64,000 nucleotides of DNA, from positions 248,001 through 312,000 of the forward strand of contig JAWLBB010000001.1 in the NCBI GenBank assembly GCA_041395105.1, in the 5' to 3' direction. Shown in pieces: positions 29,254 to 39,527 of the stretch. The DNA comes from Opitutaceae bacterium. GTDB lineage: Bacteria > Verrucomicrobiota > Verrucomicrobiia > Opitutales > Opitutaceae. The translations under genes and the position numbers were made by a program. Every line of letters begins with the position of its first letter. The stretch's first letter is position 1. Below the pieces are notes generated by a model. That model did no database searches and was not told the DNA's origin. It saw only the letters and a list, made by a program, of their open reading frames with translations.

Positions 29254-29555
29254 GAGAGTTCCTTTTCCACGCCCTCGGGCAGTTGAGACCGGTTCCTCAT
29301 CCGGTGGAAATAGCGAGCCACCGCCAGTGAACCGATGAAATTGAGCAGGGCATAGGCAATGGCGAAATCGACGAACATCTCAATCCGCCCGAAAATGGCA
29401 CCAATGACGACAAGCAGGACCGCGGTCTTGGTTCCGATCACATTGGCGGCCACGATCCGGTCGATCGAAGTCGGCCCGGTCACCACCCGGTAGAGCACCG
29501 GAAGCATCAGCAGGAAAAGGAACATCCCGACCAACCTGAGGGTCAGGTCCATCAT
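29250..29555 (-). CDS. mnhF: Mrp/Mnh antiporter subunit F
   Basis: 101 residues, three helices, with the MnhF signature RVVTGPTSIDRIVAANVIGTK and VDFAIAYALLNFIGSLAVARY. Overlaps mnhE and mnhG by 4 bp each. A basic C-terminus (YFHRMRNRSQLPEG) likely faces the cytoplasm. Confidence 0.93.
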   Translation of the reverse strand: MMDLTLRLVGMFLFLLMLPVLYRVVTGPTSIDRIVAANVIGTKTAVLLVVIGAIFGRIEMFVDFAIAYALLNFIGSLAVARYFHRMRNRSQLPEGVEKELS

Positions 29556-30046
29556 AGCTTCAGGTCGGGCTCCCAGACCGCGGCAATGCGCTTCTCCATC
29601 TCGCCCTCCAGGCCCAGGGCGGTGTATTCGCTGATGGCGTGCACAAAGAACTCGTCGCCATCAATCCGGATCGTGACCGTGCCGGGGGTGAGGGTGATCG
29701 AACTGGCGAAAACGAACTTCGCGAAGTCCGTCTTCAGGTGGGTCTTGAAGCGGACCACCTGCGGCCTGAGGTCGCCGATTCCGGCCGGGCGCAGGGCGAT
29801 CCGAAGCACGTAGAGATTGGCCAGGAAGATCTGGTAGAGCAGCCAGAGGCTGTAACCCGGGAGGCGCGCGAATTGCCGGATCCGGTTGCCCGAGGTCACG
29901 CTGCGATCCTCAAAGAGGAAATCGGAAGAAAGCCAGGTGACGAGACCGCAGGAGATGATGCCGAGGGTCAGATGAAATGCGTCAAACAGACCCGAGAGAA
30001 CGAGCCACAGCAAAAAGAGCAGGCAGAACGTAAGGATCCGATACAT
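29552..30046 (-). CDS. mnhE: Mrp/Mnh antiporter subunit E, first gene of operon
   Basis: 164 residues with two N-terminal membrane segments (MYRILTFCLLFLLWLVLSGLF, LTLGIISCGLVTWLS). The C-terminal soluble domain has LANLYVLRIALRPAG and ITLTPGTVTIRIDGDEFFVHAIS, the MnhE hallmark. It starts the 11-gene cluster (mnhE to the third antiporter module), all on the minus strand with overlaps or gaps of a few bases. The 252-bp leader upstream holds no other gene. Confidence 0.93.
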   Translation of the reverse strand: MYRILTFCLLFLLWLVLSGLFDAFHLTLGIISCGLVTWLSSDFLFEDRSVTSGNRIRQFARLPGYSLWLLYQIFLANLYVLRIALRPAGIGDLRPQVVRFKTHLKTDFAKFVFASSITLTPGTVTIRIDGDEFFVHAISEYTALGLEGEMEKRIAAVWEPDLKL

Positions 30047-30298
30047 CAGAAAAGGGCGGACTCATCCCGCGACTCGCCTTGACCAGGCGGCCCGGTGCGA
30101 ATTCGGGCGGACACTAACGGAAGTCCGTCAAGCGCATCAAGGAAAACTACCATGAGGCCGGAGCAAATCGCCCGCCGTGCGGGCATGAATGAATCATCGG
30201 CTCCGGCCGTGCGGGACGCCCTGCCTCAAAACCCGGAGATCCCGGCGTTATCCAGGACCCCGGGCCGTTCATCCGGACCAGGGTCATTCCCTCTCCAG

Positions 30299-32113
30299 TC
30301 AGGGCGCCGGTTTCGGTTCGGTCTTTTTCTTGAGGAAGCCACCGAGGACGTTTTTGGCCGTGTCCTCAAGGCTTTCACCTTCCTTGCCGGTCTCGATGCC
30401 GAGCTTGCGGGATGCTTCGTCCTGAAGCCGACGGACCGCCTCCTGCTGGCCGGCGTCGACGAGGGCTTTCTGGAAGGCGGACGAATCGACCTTGACCGAC
30501 GGATTGTCGATCGGACCACGCACGGCGACCGGAACAGTCAGGGAAGCCACCGCTGTCGTGGTTCCCCCAATACTCAGACTGGTGTTCCTGAAGGTGACCG
30601 AGAGCGGGAGGTTGGAATCCACCGTGCTGAGGGTTCCGCTCGTGGTCACGTCCATGGTGCCTCCGGAAAGCGGCGGGGTTCCACCCACTTTCAGCTGGCC
30701 GACAATGCGGTCCACCGGAAGGCCCCGGTAGGCCAGTTTGAGCGGATTCCCGGTCCCACCCGCCATCGAACCAATGGTCAGATCCAGATCAAAGGTGTTC
30801 CCTGAGGAAACCACCCGGACCCTCGGGGGTTCCGCGACGAGGCCGGGGTTGGTTGACAGGTTCGTACCGTCGATCGCCAGGGTCTCTCCGGGAAACCGGT
30901 CGGTCTTCAGCCGGCCGACCGTCAGCTCGCGAACCAGAAGGATCGGGCTGCCCTCGATCAGATGCAGCGCACGGACGTTCGCGTAACCAAGAGACCGCGC
31001 CCGGGCTTCCAGCTGTTCCCGATAACCGGGCTCGCCCGGCGTGTTCGCCTTCTCATCTCCGCTTCCCCCCAGGATGTCCATCCACTTCCTCGCCTGGGAG
31101 AGTCGATCTTTCCAGACTTCCGCGTCTTCGAGCACCTGCTCAAGATCATCCATGTCCGGCAGCTTGACCTTGTCACCCGCAGGTTTCGGGCGGGGACCGA
31201 TCAATTGCCCGGGCAGCTTTCTCTTCTCACCGCTCGAGGCATCATCGATGACCACTCGATCCAACACCATCCGCTTGCGGAGGGCATCGGAGAGGTTGAT
31301 GTCCGCTGTGACCTGATCTGCCCGGAAAACGTCGGTTCCCAGGCTCTTCGGATCGGCGAGAGCCAGACCGGTCACCGTGAGTCGGCTCGCCGTCGGATCC
31401 AGTTCTGCGGATGCCAGATCCACCGTCGCTCCGTTTGCCTTTTCCAGCCCCGTTCGCAGGGCTGCCGTCACGATCGGCCCCTGGAAGAACTGCAGGCCGA
31501 CAACGATCACCACGACCATGAGGACGACCATGACCACCCCGATCAGGCGAATCGGATTGCCGACCTTCTTCGCCAGGAGCTCATCATAGGACTTCTTCTT
31601 CTTGCCGCCGACAAAGATGAAGGTCGCGATCCTGACCGATTTTCTTGCGTTCCACTTCTGGAAGCCTTCCGAACCGGCTTCCATCCGGGCAAGCTGCCTG
31701 CGGAATCGACTCAGCGAAGCAGCCAGAGCCCATCCCGCGGCGATGCCGACAAAAAGTCCGATCAACTGGCCACCGGCCACGACATAAAAATCGAAGCCAA
31801 AGAAGGCGAGGACCGGGGCATTCACGATCGGCCGGAACAGGCCCTCGGTCGGTCCGTCCAGCAGAAACCGCCCCAGGGCAAAGGTTACCGGCGTCAGGAG
31901 GAAGGCGAGAAGCTTGGCCCCGGCTCCGACCAGGGCCGCCACAAAGAGGTTCGCATTGAGGACCGCGAGGATGAAGAACCAGAAAAGGAGGAGCCCGGGC
32001 GCCTGGGAAAACCCGGGGATGAACGCGATGAGAACGCCGAGCAGACCGGCGGAAAAGACCTGGAACGGGGTGGCTTTGCCCCGGATGAGTTTGCCAATGC
32101 GTCGAGTGATCAT
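30299..32113 (-). CDS. TIGR03546-like membrane protein fused to AsmA/TamB-like region
   Basis: 604 residues. The N-terminal ~210 residues hold several membrane helices (FQVFSAGLLGVLIAFIPGFSQAPGLLLFWFFILAVLNANLFVAALVGAG) like TIGR03546/DUF2062-type proteins. A further helix near residue 195-215 (IRLIGVVMVVLMVVVIVVGLQF) leads into a C-terminal exported region with AsmA-type pattern (VDLASAELDPTASRLTVTGLALADP, FRADQVTADINLSDALRKRMVLDRVVID). Such proteins may take part in lipid or envelope transport. Function is inferred from domains only. Confidence 0.75.
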   Translation of the reverse strand: MITRRIGKLIRGKATPFQVFSAGLLGVLIAFIPGFSQAPGLLLFWFFILAVLNANLFVAALVGAGAKLLAFLLTPVTFALGRFLLDGPTEGLFRPIVNAPVLAFFGFDFYVVAGGQLIGLFVGIAAGWALAASLSRFRRQLARMEAGSEGFQKWNARKSVRIATFIFVGGKKKKSYDELLAKKVGNPIRLIGVVMVVLMVVVIVVGLQFFQGPIVTAALRTGLEKANGATVDLASAELDPTASRLTVTGLALADPKSLGTDVFRADQVTADINLSDALRKRMVLDRVVIDDASSGEKRKLPGQLIGPRPKPAGDKVKLPDMDDLEQVLEDAEVWKDRLSQARKWMDILGGSGDEKANTPGEPGYREQLEARARSLGYANVRALHLIEGSPILLVRELTVGRLKTDRFPGETLAIDGTNLSTNPGLVAEPPRVRVVSSGNTFDLDLTIGSMAGGTGNPLKLAYRGLPVDRIVGQLKVGGTPPLSGGTMDVTTSGTLSTVDSNLPLSVTFRNTSLSIGGTTTAVASLTVPVAVRGPIDNPSVKVDSSAFQKALVDAGQQEAVRRLQDEASRKLGIETGKEGESLEDTAKNVLGGFLKKKTEPKPAP

Positions 32114-32478
32114 GGAGTCATCTGGGTTGGGTCAAATGGGTTGGGACGCGACCGCGAGGAACGGAATCCCCTGAGGCAGAGTGGATAAATTCCCGGATCG
32201 AGTCCAGTCCCCTCGCCTATCGGCAGAATCCGGGTCGAACCGAAACCGATCCGTCCGGCGATCACCCCGCTGCAGAAACCCGGCTCATTCGACCGTCGGG
32301 CGGAGAGGCCTGACCATTGCCGCACAAATCCTGCAGGGAAGGCTTTTCGCTTCGATCTCCTGCCGCTCAACTGCCGGGTCGAGGCAGGATGACTCACCCA
32401 CAGGCAGGACACCCCCTGTGTCCTGCGTTGCCGTCGTTCCTTCCAGATCAATTCATCCGGACCAACTTCACGGAGAAA
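32114..32478. other. Spacer after ATP synthase operon, with hairpin
   Basis: A 365-bp region without a credible gene; minus-strand frames are Arg/Ser-rich and lack family features. On the minus strand it follows atpC and precedes the TIGR03546-like gene. A perfect 9-bp hairpin lies at 32404-32426. Confidence 0.55.
32404..32426 (-). terminator. Hairpin possibly ending the atp transcript
   Basis: GCAGGACAC pairs perfectly with GTGTCCTGC around a 5-nt loop, 53 bp after the atpC stop in the direction of transcription. No T-tract follows, so it is not a classical intrinsic terminator; its position makes an RNA-end or processing role plausible. Confidence 0.35.
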
Positions 32479-32889
32479 CTACCGGCGACGGCGCGCCTTG
32501 GTGGCCAGCTGGGCCATGGCGTAGCGCATGGCACCTTCGAGCTGGTCGACCTCGGCCGCATTCAGGCTGGACTGATCCTTCAGCGCCTCGCGGGCGCGGT
32601 TCAGGGCAGCCTCCACCGCAGTTTCATCGATCTGATCTTCCTCGATCGCCGATTCGGCGAGGACGGAAACCCGATCACCTTCGATACGGGCAAATCCCCG
32701 ACCGACCACGAGTCGCTCGGTCCGGTCCTCCGACGTGACCTGCAATTCACCGGGATCAAGTTCCGTCACCAACGGGATATGTCCCGGAAGGATGCTGATC
32801 TCACCCGAGGTGGTCGACAGAACCACCGAATCGATGGTCTGCTCATAGACCTTCCTTTGCGGGGTGACGATTTCGAGGACGAGCGGCAT
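32479..32889 (-). CDS. atpC: ATP synthase epsilon subunit
   Basis: 136 residues. The N-terminal beta-barrel begins MPLVLEIVTPQRKVYEQTIDSVVLSTTSGEISILPGHIPLVTELDPGELQV, classic for F1 epsilon, followed by VGRGFARIEGDRVSVLAESAI and the two-helix C-terminal domain. Regulates and connects rotor to F1. Last gene of the operon, 34 bp after atpD. Confidence 0.96.
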   Translation of the reverse strand: MPLVLEIVTPQRKVYEQTIDSVVLSTTSGEISILPGHIPLVTELDPGELQVTSEDRTERLVVGRGFARIEGDRVSVLAESAIEEDQIDETAVEAALNRAREALKDQSSLNAAEVDQLEGAMRYAMAQLATKARRRR

Positions 32890-32923
32890 GGTGAGGAGTG
32901 AATTGGGAGAGGAATCTTGCGGA

Positions 32924-34351
32924 TCAGACGGCCGCCGTCTTGGAAGCCTGGATCGCTTCGTCGATTCCGCCCTTCATGTAGAAGTCGTTCTCCGGGATAT
33001 CGTCGAGTTCCCCGTTGAGGATCATCTTGAAGCCCCTGATCGTGTCCGCCACAGGGACGATCTTGCCGGCGGTGCCGGTGAAGACTTCGGCCACGTTGAA
33101 GGGCTGGGAGAGGAAGCGCTGGATTTTCCGTGCGCGGTAGACGGCCAGTTTGTCTTCCGGCGAGAGTTCGTCGAGGCCGAGAATGGCAATGATGTCCTGA
33201 AGATCCTTGTAGCGTTGCAGCACCCTCTGGACACCGCGGGCCACGTCGTAGTGCTCCTGGCCGACGATGGAGGGCTCAAGCGCCTTGGAGGACGAGGCCA
33301 ACGGATCGACGGCAGGGTAAATGCCCAACTCGGCGATGGAACGCTCGAGCACGATGGTCGAGTCGAGGTGGGCGAAGGTATTGGCCGGGGCCGGGTCGGT
33401 CAAATCGTCCGCCGGCACATAGACCGCCTGGAAGGAGGTGATCGAACCCTTCTTGGTCGAGGTGATGCGTTCCTGGAGCACGCCCATTTCCTGGGCGAGG
33501 GTCGGCTGATAACCGACGGCCGAGGGGGAGCGTCCCAACAAGGCGGATACTTCGGAGCCGGCCTGGGAAAAACGGAAGATGTTGTCGATGAAGAGGAGGA
33601 CGTCCTGGTTCTTCTCGTCGCGGAAATACTCGGCCATGGCCAAGCCGGTCAGGCCGACCCGCATGCGGGCACCCGGGGGCTCATTCATCTGGCCGTAGAC
33701 GAGGGCGACCTTGGAATTCTCGATGTTCTTCTGATCGATGACCCCGGACTCGCTCATTTCGTGGTAGAGGTCGTTTCCTTCGCGGGAACGCTCTCCGACT
33801 CCGGCGAACACGGAGTAACCGCCGTGGGTCTTGGCGATATTGTTGATCAGCTCCATGATGACGACGGTCTTGCCGACGCCGGCTCCACCGAAGGCACCGA
33901 CCTTGCCGCCCTTGATGAACGGGCAGATCAGGTCGATGACCTTGATTCCGGTCTCGAGAATATCGGCCCCGGTATCCTGGTCGACAAGGGAGGGTGCGGG
34001 ACGGTGAATCGGATAACGCTTCTCATGCTTGACCGGACCGCGCTCGTCGACCGGATCGCCGGTCACGTTGAGGATGCGGCCGAGAACGCCTTCGCCGACC
34101 GGCACCGAAATGGGCGACCCGGTATCCTGAACATCCATTCCCCGGACCAGACCCTCGGTTGAGGACATCGCGATGGCGCGGACGCGCCCGTCGCCGAGAT
34201 GCTGCTGGATCTCGAGGGTCAGGGTTGTCTCCACACCCGACGGTTTGAAAGTGACGGTCAGGGCCTGGTAGATGGCCGGCATGTTCGCCTGGTCAAACTG
34301 CACGTCGACCACCGGGCCGATGATCTCAACGATCTTTCCTATGTTGCTCAT
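32924..34351 (-). CDS. atpD: ATP synthase beta subunit
   Basis: 475 residues from the ATG at 34351 (MSNIGKIVEIIGPVVDVQFD); a frame extension upstream overlaps atpG and is not conserved. Walker A is GGAGVGKTVVIMELI, the DELSEED equivalent reads GLDELSPED, and the P-loop/catalytic GVGERSREGNDLYHEM and VLLFIDNIFRFSQAG are present. Catalytic subunit of F1. Directly downstream of atpG. Confidence 0.98.
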   Translation of the reverse strand: MSNIGKIVEIIGPVVDVQFDQANMPAIYQALTVTFKPSGVETTLTLEIQQHLGDGRVRAIAMSSTEGLVRGMDVQDTGSPISVPVGEGVLGRILNVTGDPVDERGPVKHEKRYPIHRPAPSLVDQDTGADILETGIKVIDLICPFIKGGKVGAFGGAGVGKTVVIMELINNIAKTHGGYSVFAGVGERSREGNDLYHEMSESGVIDQKNIENSKVALVYGQMNEPPGARMRVGLTGLAMAEYFRDEKNQDVLLFIDNIFRFSQAGSEVSALLGRSPSAVGYQPTLAQEMGVLQERITSTKKGSITSFQAVYVPADDLTDPAPANTFAHLDSTIVLERSIAELGIYPAVDPLASSSKALEPSIVGQEHYDVARGVQRVLQRYKDLQDIIAILGLDELSPEDKLAVYRARKIQRFLSQPFNVAEVFTGTAGKIVPVADTIRGFKMILNGELDDIPENDFYMKGGIDEAIQASKTAAV

Positions 34352-34374
34352 GTGCTCTGGTTCCAAAGAGGAGG

Positions 34375-35259
34375 TCAATTGGCCGCCGTCGCAGCCGCGA
34401 TTTCGAGAATTTCCTGGGTGATGGCCGCCTGGCGCGCCTTGTTGTATTCGAGAGTGAGGTCGTCGAGCAACTTGCTCGCATTATCCTTGGCCGTCTTCAT
34501 CGCGACCATCCGGGCGCTGTGCTCCGAAGCCTTGGCATTGAGGGCGAACTGGTGGAGCTCCCGGTTGACGTAAAGGGGCAGGATCGAGTTGAGGAGGGCC
34601 CGGAGATCGGGCTCAAAGAGCATATGCCGGTCGTCGGAGGGGAATTCCTTGACTTCCTTCCCGCGGGAAACCGCTTTGCGCAGGTTCCGGATCATCTCCT
34701 TGAGATCAGGCAGCGGCAGCAACTGCACCCGGACCGGCTCCTGGACCAGGGTATTGATGAACCGCGGATAGAGAACCTCGAGAGTGTCGATCTCCCCGTC
34801 GAGGAATTGCTGGGCCATGAACTCGGCCACGACCAGGACATCACGGAAATGGACCGAATCATCGATTGAGAAATCGGCGATGAGGGGACGCTTGGTCCGG
34901 CCGAGAAACTGGGTGCTCTTGCGGCCGACACTGACGAATTTCGCCGGCTCCTTGATCTCGGCGATCATGCGGAAGAGATTCGAATTGAGGGGGCCGCAGA
35001 GCCCCTTGTCGGTCGACAGAACGAGAATGCCGCGGGTCTTGATTTCTCTCGGCTGAAGAAGCGGATGACTGAACTCCGAGAGACGGCTGGAAACAGAAGC
35101 GAGGATGTCGGCCAGCAGGTAGGCGTATTCGCGACCGGCGACCGCCATGTCCTGCGCCTTCTTCATCTTGGACGCAGCGACCAGCTCCATCGCCTTGGTG
35201 ATCTGGCGGGTGTTCTTGACCGATTTGATTCGGCGTCGGATGTCGCGGGTGCTGGGCAT
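34375..35259 (-). CDS. atpG: ATP synthase gamma subunit
   Basis: 294 residues, MPSTRDIRRRIKSVKNTRQITKAMELVAASKMKKAQ at the start and the conserved C-terminal EHSARMVAMKTAKDNASKLLDDLTLEYNKARQAAITQEILEIAAATAAN. Rotor shaft of F1. It lies between atpA and atpD, and the gap to atpA is about 100 bp. Confidence 0.97.
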   Translation of the reverse strand: MPSTRDIRRRIKSVKNTRQITKAMELVAASKMKKAQDMAVAGREYAYLLADILASVSSRLSEFSHPLLQPREIKTRGILVLSTDKGLCGPLNSNLFRMIAEIKEPAKFVSVGRKSTQFLGRTKRPLIADFSIDDSVHFRDVLVVAEFMAQQFLDGEIDTLEVLYPRFINTLVQEPVRVQLLPLPDLKEMIRNLRKAVSRGKEVKEFPSDDRHMLFEPDLRALLNSILPLYVNRELHQFALNAKASEHSARMVAMKTAKDNASKLLDDLTLEYNKARQAAITQEILEIAAATAAN

Positions 35260-35358
35260 GGTGGAAGGAGGACTTAAGGACTGCGATCAGGGAACGGTCG
35301 GCATTCGCTCTGGTTGTCCGGATTCAGCTCACTCTTGATTTCTAATTCGCGTTTTGCG

Positions 35359-36894
<1,536 letters not shown>

Positions 36895-36945
36895 TGCCCT
36901 GCAAATGGGAGGATTCGTTAAGTCGGTCCGAAAATACGGTCCTTG

Positions 36946-37341
36946 CTAAATTGGGGTGGTCTCGAGAGCGGCCAGCTGCGAGGCCACGGAGTTTTCATAG
37001 ACGTCGCATCCGATGCGGATACGGAGGCCTGCGATGAGGTCGGGGTTGGGTCGGGCCGTGGCCTTGATCGGGCGTCCGTAGCGCTTGGAAAAGCCGGCGG
37101 CAATTTCCCGGAGGGCCTCATCCGACAAGTCGCCCGCATGCTCGACCCGGGCCAGGCCGAGGTCGAGCTCCCGCGTGACAAGGCGGAGAAACTCGCGAAG
37201 CAGGGCGACGGATTGACGCGGTTTCTCGCGTTCGACCCAGCCGAGGATCTCCGAAACACGCGATTCGGATACGCGACCGTCTTCAAGACTGAGCCTGAAG
37301 AGGTTGCGGGCAAACAGCCGCGTCTTCTTGTCGGGATTCAT
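36946..37341 (-). CDS. atpH: ATP synthase delta subunit, short
   Basis: 131 residues beginning MNPDKKTRLFARNLFRLSLEDGRVSESRVSEILGWVE and ending with the C-terminal beta-type segment GLRIRIGCDVYENSVASQLAALE, the delta-subunit hallmark. Shorter than the roughly 170-180 residues of typical AtpH, so the N-terminal helical domain is reduced. Assigned by both its end motif and its operon position. Confidence 0.88.
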   Translation of the reverse strand: MNPDKKTRLFARNLFRLSLEDGRVSESRVSEILGWVEREKPRQSVALLREFLRLVTRELDLGLARVEHAGDLSDEALREIAAGFSKRYGRPIKATARPNPDLIAGLRIRIGCDVYENSVASQLAALETTPI

Positions 37342-37359
37342 CAGGCGGGTTCAGGCGTT

Positions 37360-37917
37360 TCAGTTCCGTTCAAGTTCCTCGGTGGCCGAGGCGACAAAAC
37401 GGGTACGTTCGGTTTCGCTCAGGTCGCGGGAAAGAACCTTCGAGGTGGTCATCACGACCAGTCGGGCGATTTCCTCGCGGACATCAGCGAGCATCTTCTT
37501 CTGCTCGAGTTCGATGGCCTGTTCCGCCTTGGCGATCATCTGTTCGGCCCGCTCGGCTGCCTCCCGGGTTTGTCGCTCGATCATCTCCTTGCCGGTATCC
37601 CGGGCATCGTGGATGATTTTCTGGGCTTCGAGGGCGGCGGCCTTCAGGGTGGCGGCGTGCTGGGCTTCCGCCTCGGCCAGTTTCACCTTCATCTCCTCGG
37701 TGTAACGGAGGCCGTCCTCGATCTTGGACCGCCGTTCATCAAGGGTGGCCAGCACCGGCTTGAAGGCAAACCGATAGAGCAGGAACGCCACGATCGAGAA
37801 GCTGACGATCTGGGCGATCAGGTAAGGCAGATCTATGCCGAACCGCTGGGTGAGAGAGACCGCCTCGCCCGCAGCATGGGGATCAGCGGCTGCCAGAATG
37901 GAAAATGCCTCGATCAT
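37360..37917 (-). CDS. atpF: ATP synthase b subunit
   Basis: 185 residues from the ATG at 37917 (MIEAFSILAAADPHAAGEAVSL). One membrane helix (LPYLIAQIVSFSIVAFLLYRFAFKPVL) is followed by a long charged coiled-coil (RSKIEDGLRYTEEMKVKLAEAEAQHAATLKAA ...). Peripheral stalk. Follows atpE by about 60 bp. An upstream in-frame ATG at 37965 would add 16 residues without the membrane part. Confidence 0.95.
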   Translation of the reverse strand: MIEAFSILAAADPHAAGEAVSLTQRFGIDLPYLIAQIVSFSIVAFLLYRFAFKPVLATLDERRSKIEDGLRYTEEMKVKLAEAEAQHAATLKAAALEAQKIIHDARDTGKEMIERQTREAAERAEQMIAKAEQAIELEQKKMLADVREEIARLVVMTTSKVLSRDLSETERTRFVASATEELERN

Positions 37918-37980
37918 GGTTGCTTGGAAAAAGGAGCGGTGCCGGCCGGCAGGACCGGCCGGCACCGAAGTGATTTTCGG

Positions 37981-38184
37981 CTAGAGGAAGAGGGAGTAGA
38001 AAGCGACAGCCTCAGCCAGCGCCATTCCAAGAATGCCCTGGACAAGGATCTTGCCGGAGGCTCCCGGGTTGCGGCCGACGGCCTCAACGGCCTTGGCTCC
38101 GACCAGAGCTACCCCGATGGCGGCGCCGAGACAGCCCAGGGCACCCTGAATACTTCCATTTATTTCTGCGAGAACGTTCAACAT
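37981..38184 (-). CDS. atpE: ATP synthase c subunit
   Basis: 67 residues, a hairpin of two helices: GALGCLGAAIGVALVGAKAVEAVGRNP, polar loop, then ILVQGILGMALAEAVAFYSLFL. The ion-binding carboxylate is Glu in ALAEAVAF. The surrounding residues lack the Gln and Ser ligands typical of Na+-binding c rings, so proton coupling is inferred. Short for the family (usually 70-90). Confidence 0.95.
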   Translation of the reverse strand: MLNVLAEINGSIQGALGCLGAAIGVALVGAKAVEAVGRNPGASGKILVQGILGMALAEAVAFYSLFL

Positions 38185-38267
38185 GTTCGTATTGGTTTTA
38201 TTTTTTTCAGTGTTTCACATCGCCGCCCACACTCCTGGCATGGTCCCGGCGACGAAATTGTCCGGGT

Positions 38268-39179
38268 TCAGCCGTGTGCCGCATCCGGGGACGATTCCTG
38301 CCCCTCCGCCTCTTCGTGTTCGTGATCATCCCCGTGGTTGCAGATCAGGCCGATGTAGACTGCGACCAGCAGGGCGAAAACCAGGGCCTGGACGAACCCG
38401 ATGAGAACCTCGAGGAAATAGAAGGGGATGGGCAGCCCCCACTTGAATATGCTGGTCATGTGGTGGAGCAGGTTTTCCCCACCGTAAACATTGCCGAAAA
38501 GTCGGAAGGTCAGGGAGACATTCCGGAAGAGAATTGAAATGATTTCGATCAAACCGACCAGAATGAACAGGATCGAGAGGAAGAAATACGTGACCTTGGG
38601 CAACTCGCCCTTGTCTGCCTTGTTGCCGAAAAGATCGAACAGGATCGCCTTGGGTCCGGCAAATCTGAAGATGAGGAAAAGCCAGGCGACGAACGAAACC
38701 AGGGCAAGCGCGAGGGTTCCATTGATGTCCGCGTTGCCAGGCCGGATCCAGGCCTCTGAAACCTGGAAGCCATGCTCGGTGTCGTTGCCCCATCCGATCG
38801 TGCCCACCCCGGGAAGCAACCCACTCCAGTTCTGGATCAGGATGAAGACGAAAAGCGCGGCCAGGAGCGGAAACGCCGCCTTGACGACCCGCTTGCCCAC
38901 GACCGGCCCGACCAGCCCGAGGACGCCTTCGGTCAGGGACTCAACGATGGCCTGACCACGGGACGGGACCAGAGACGGCCGGCCGACGGCCCAGCGAATC
39001 ACAAGAATGAGGACGATGGAGATGACCCAGCTGGTCACCATGCTGTTGGTCACGGGAAGCGGTCCGATGCTGAAAAGCTTCTCGGCTGCGGCTCCGCCCG
39101 CGGCATGGGCCGACGATGCGAAAAGACTGCCCACCAGCAAGGCGGGCACCGTTCGCAGAAGATTCCGACCACTAATCAT
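38268..39179 (-). CDS. atpB: ATP synthase a subunit
   Basis: 303 residues from the ATG at 39179 (MISGRNLLRTVPALLVGSLFASSAHA, signal-like N-terminus). Family motifs: RGQAIVESLTEGVLGLVGPVVGKR, SLTFRLFGNVYGGENLLHHMTS (conserved Arg and Asn), and FLEVLIGFVQALVFALLVAVYIGLI. Hydrophilic, acidic/His-rich C-terminus (GDDHEHEEAEGQESS). First gene of the operon atpBEFHAGDC; no atpI seen upstream. Confidence 0.97.
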   Translation of the reverse strand: MISGRNLLRTVPALLVGSLFASSAHAAGGAAAEKLFSIGPLPVTNSMVTSWVISIVLILVIRWAVGRPSLVPSRGQAIVESLTEGVLGLVGPVVGKRVVKAAFPLLAALFVFILIQNWSGLLPGVGTIGWGNDTEHGFQVSEAWIRPGNADINGTLALALVSFVAWLFLIFRFAGPKAILFDLFGNKADKGELPKVTYFFLSILFILVGLIEIISILFRNVSLTFRLFGNVYGGENLLHHMTSIFKWGLPIPFYFLEVLIGFVQALVFALLVAVYIGLICNHGDDHEHEEAEGQESSPDAAHG

Positions 39180-39377
39180 GTCTATTAACAACACAGCTCT
39201 TCAGGATAAGATAACCTTTCTTGGTGACGCATCGCCAAAAGCCCGTCAACCCTCTAGATGCTTTGGGCTTCATTCAAGTCGAATCATTAGAAGGGCAGGC
39301 ACCCTCCACCAGCTCAGCTAATACCATAATCGGTTCGGGATCGACAGAACCGTCCGGCAATTCCAGAGTCCGTCGGC

Positions 39378-39527
39378 ATGAAACCTGAATCCAAGGAGGC
39401 GCTCACGGCGGGGAATTCGGTCCAGCGCCCGATGCAGGTCGATTACTTTGCCATTTTGAGCGTCGTCATGGCGACGCTTCTGGTGCTTTCCCAGGGCTTT
39501 CTGCTGATCTGGCTCGATCTGCTCTGA
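39378..39527 (+). CDS. Possible tiny single-span membrane protein
   Basis: 49 residues from ATG 39378 to TGA 39527, with one hydrophobic segment (YFAILSVVMATLLVLSQGFLLIWLDLL) after a charged lead. No family recognised. It overlaps the 3' end of trmB by 62 bp on the opposite strand and lies about 200 bp from the atpB start, transcribed divergently from it. No ribosome site is obvious, so it may be spurious; the clean amphipathic/hydrophobic layout keeps it as a candidate. Confidence 0.35.
   Translation: MKPESKEALTAGNSVQRPMQVDYFAILSVVMATLLVLSQGFLLIWLDLL

Noticed and set aside
32110..32451. Minus-strand 113-residue frame
   Set aside because: Arg/Ser-rich with no family features and no signal; lies in the ATP synthase trailer.
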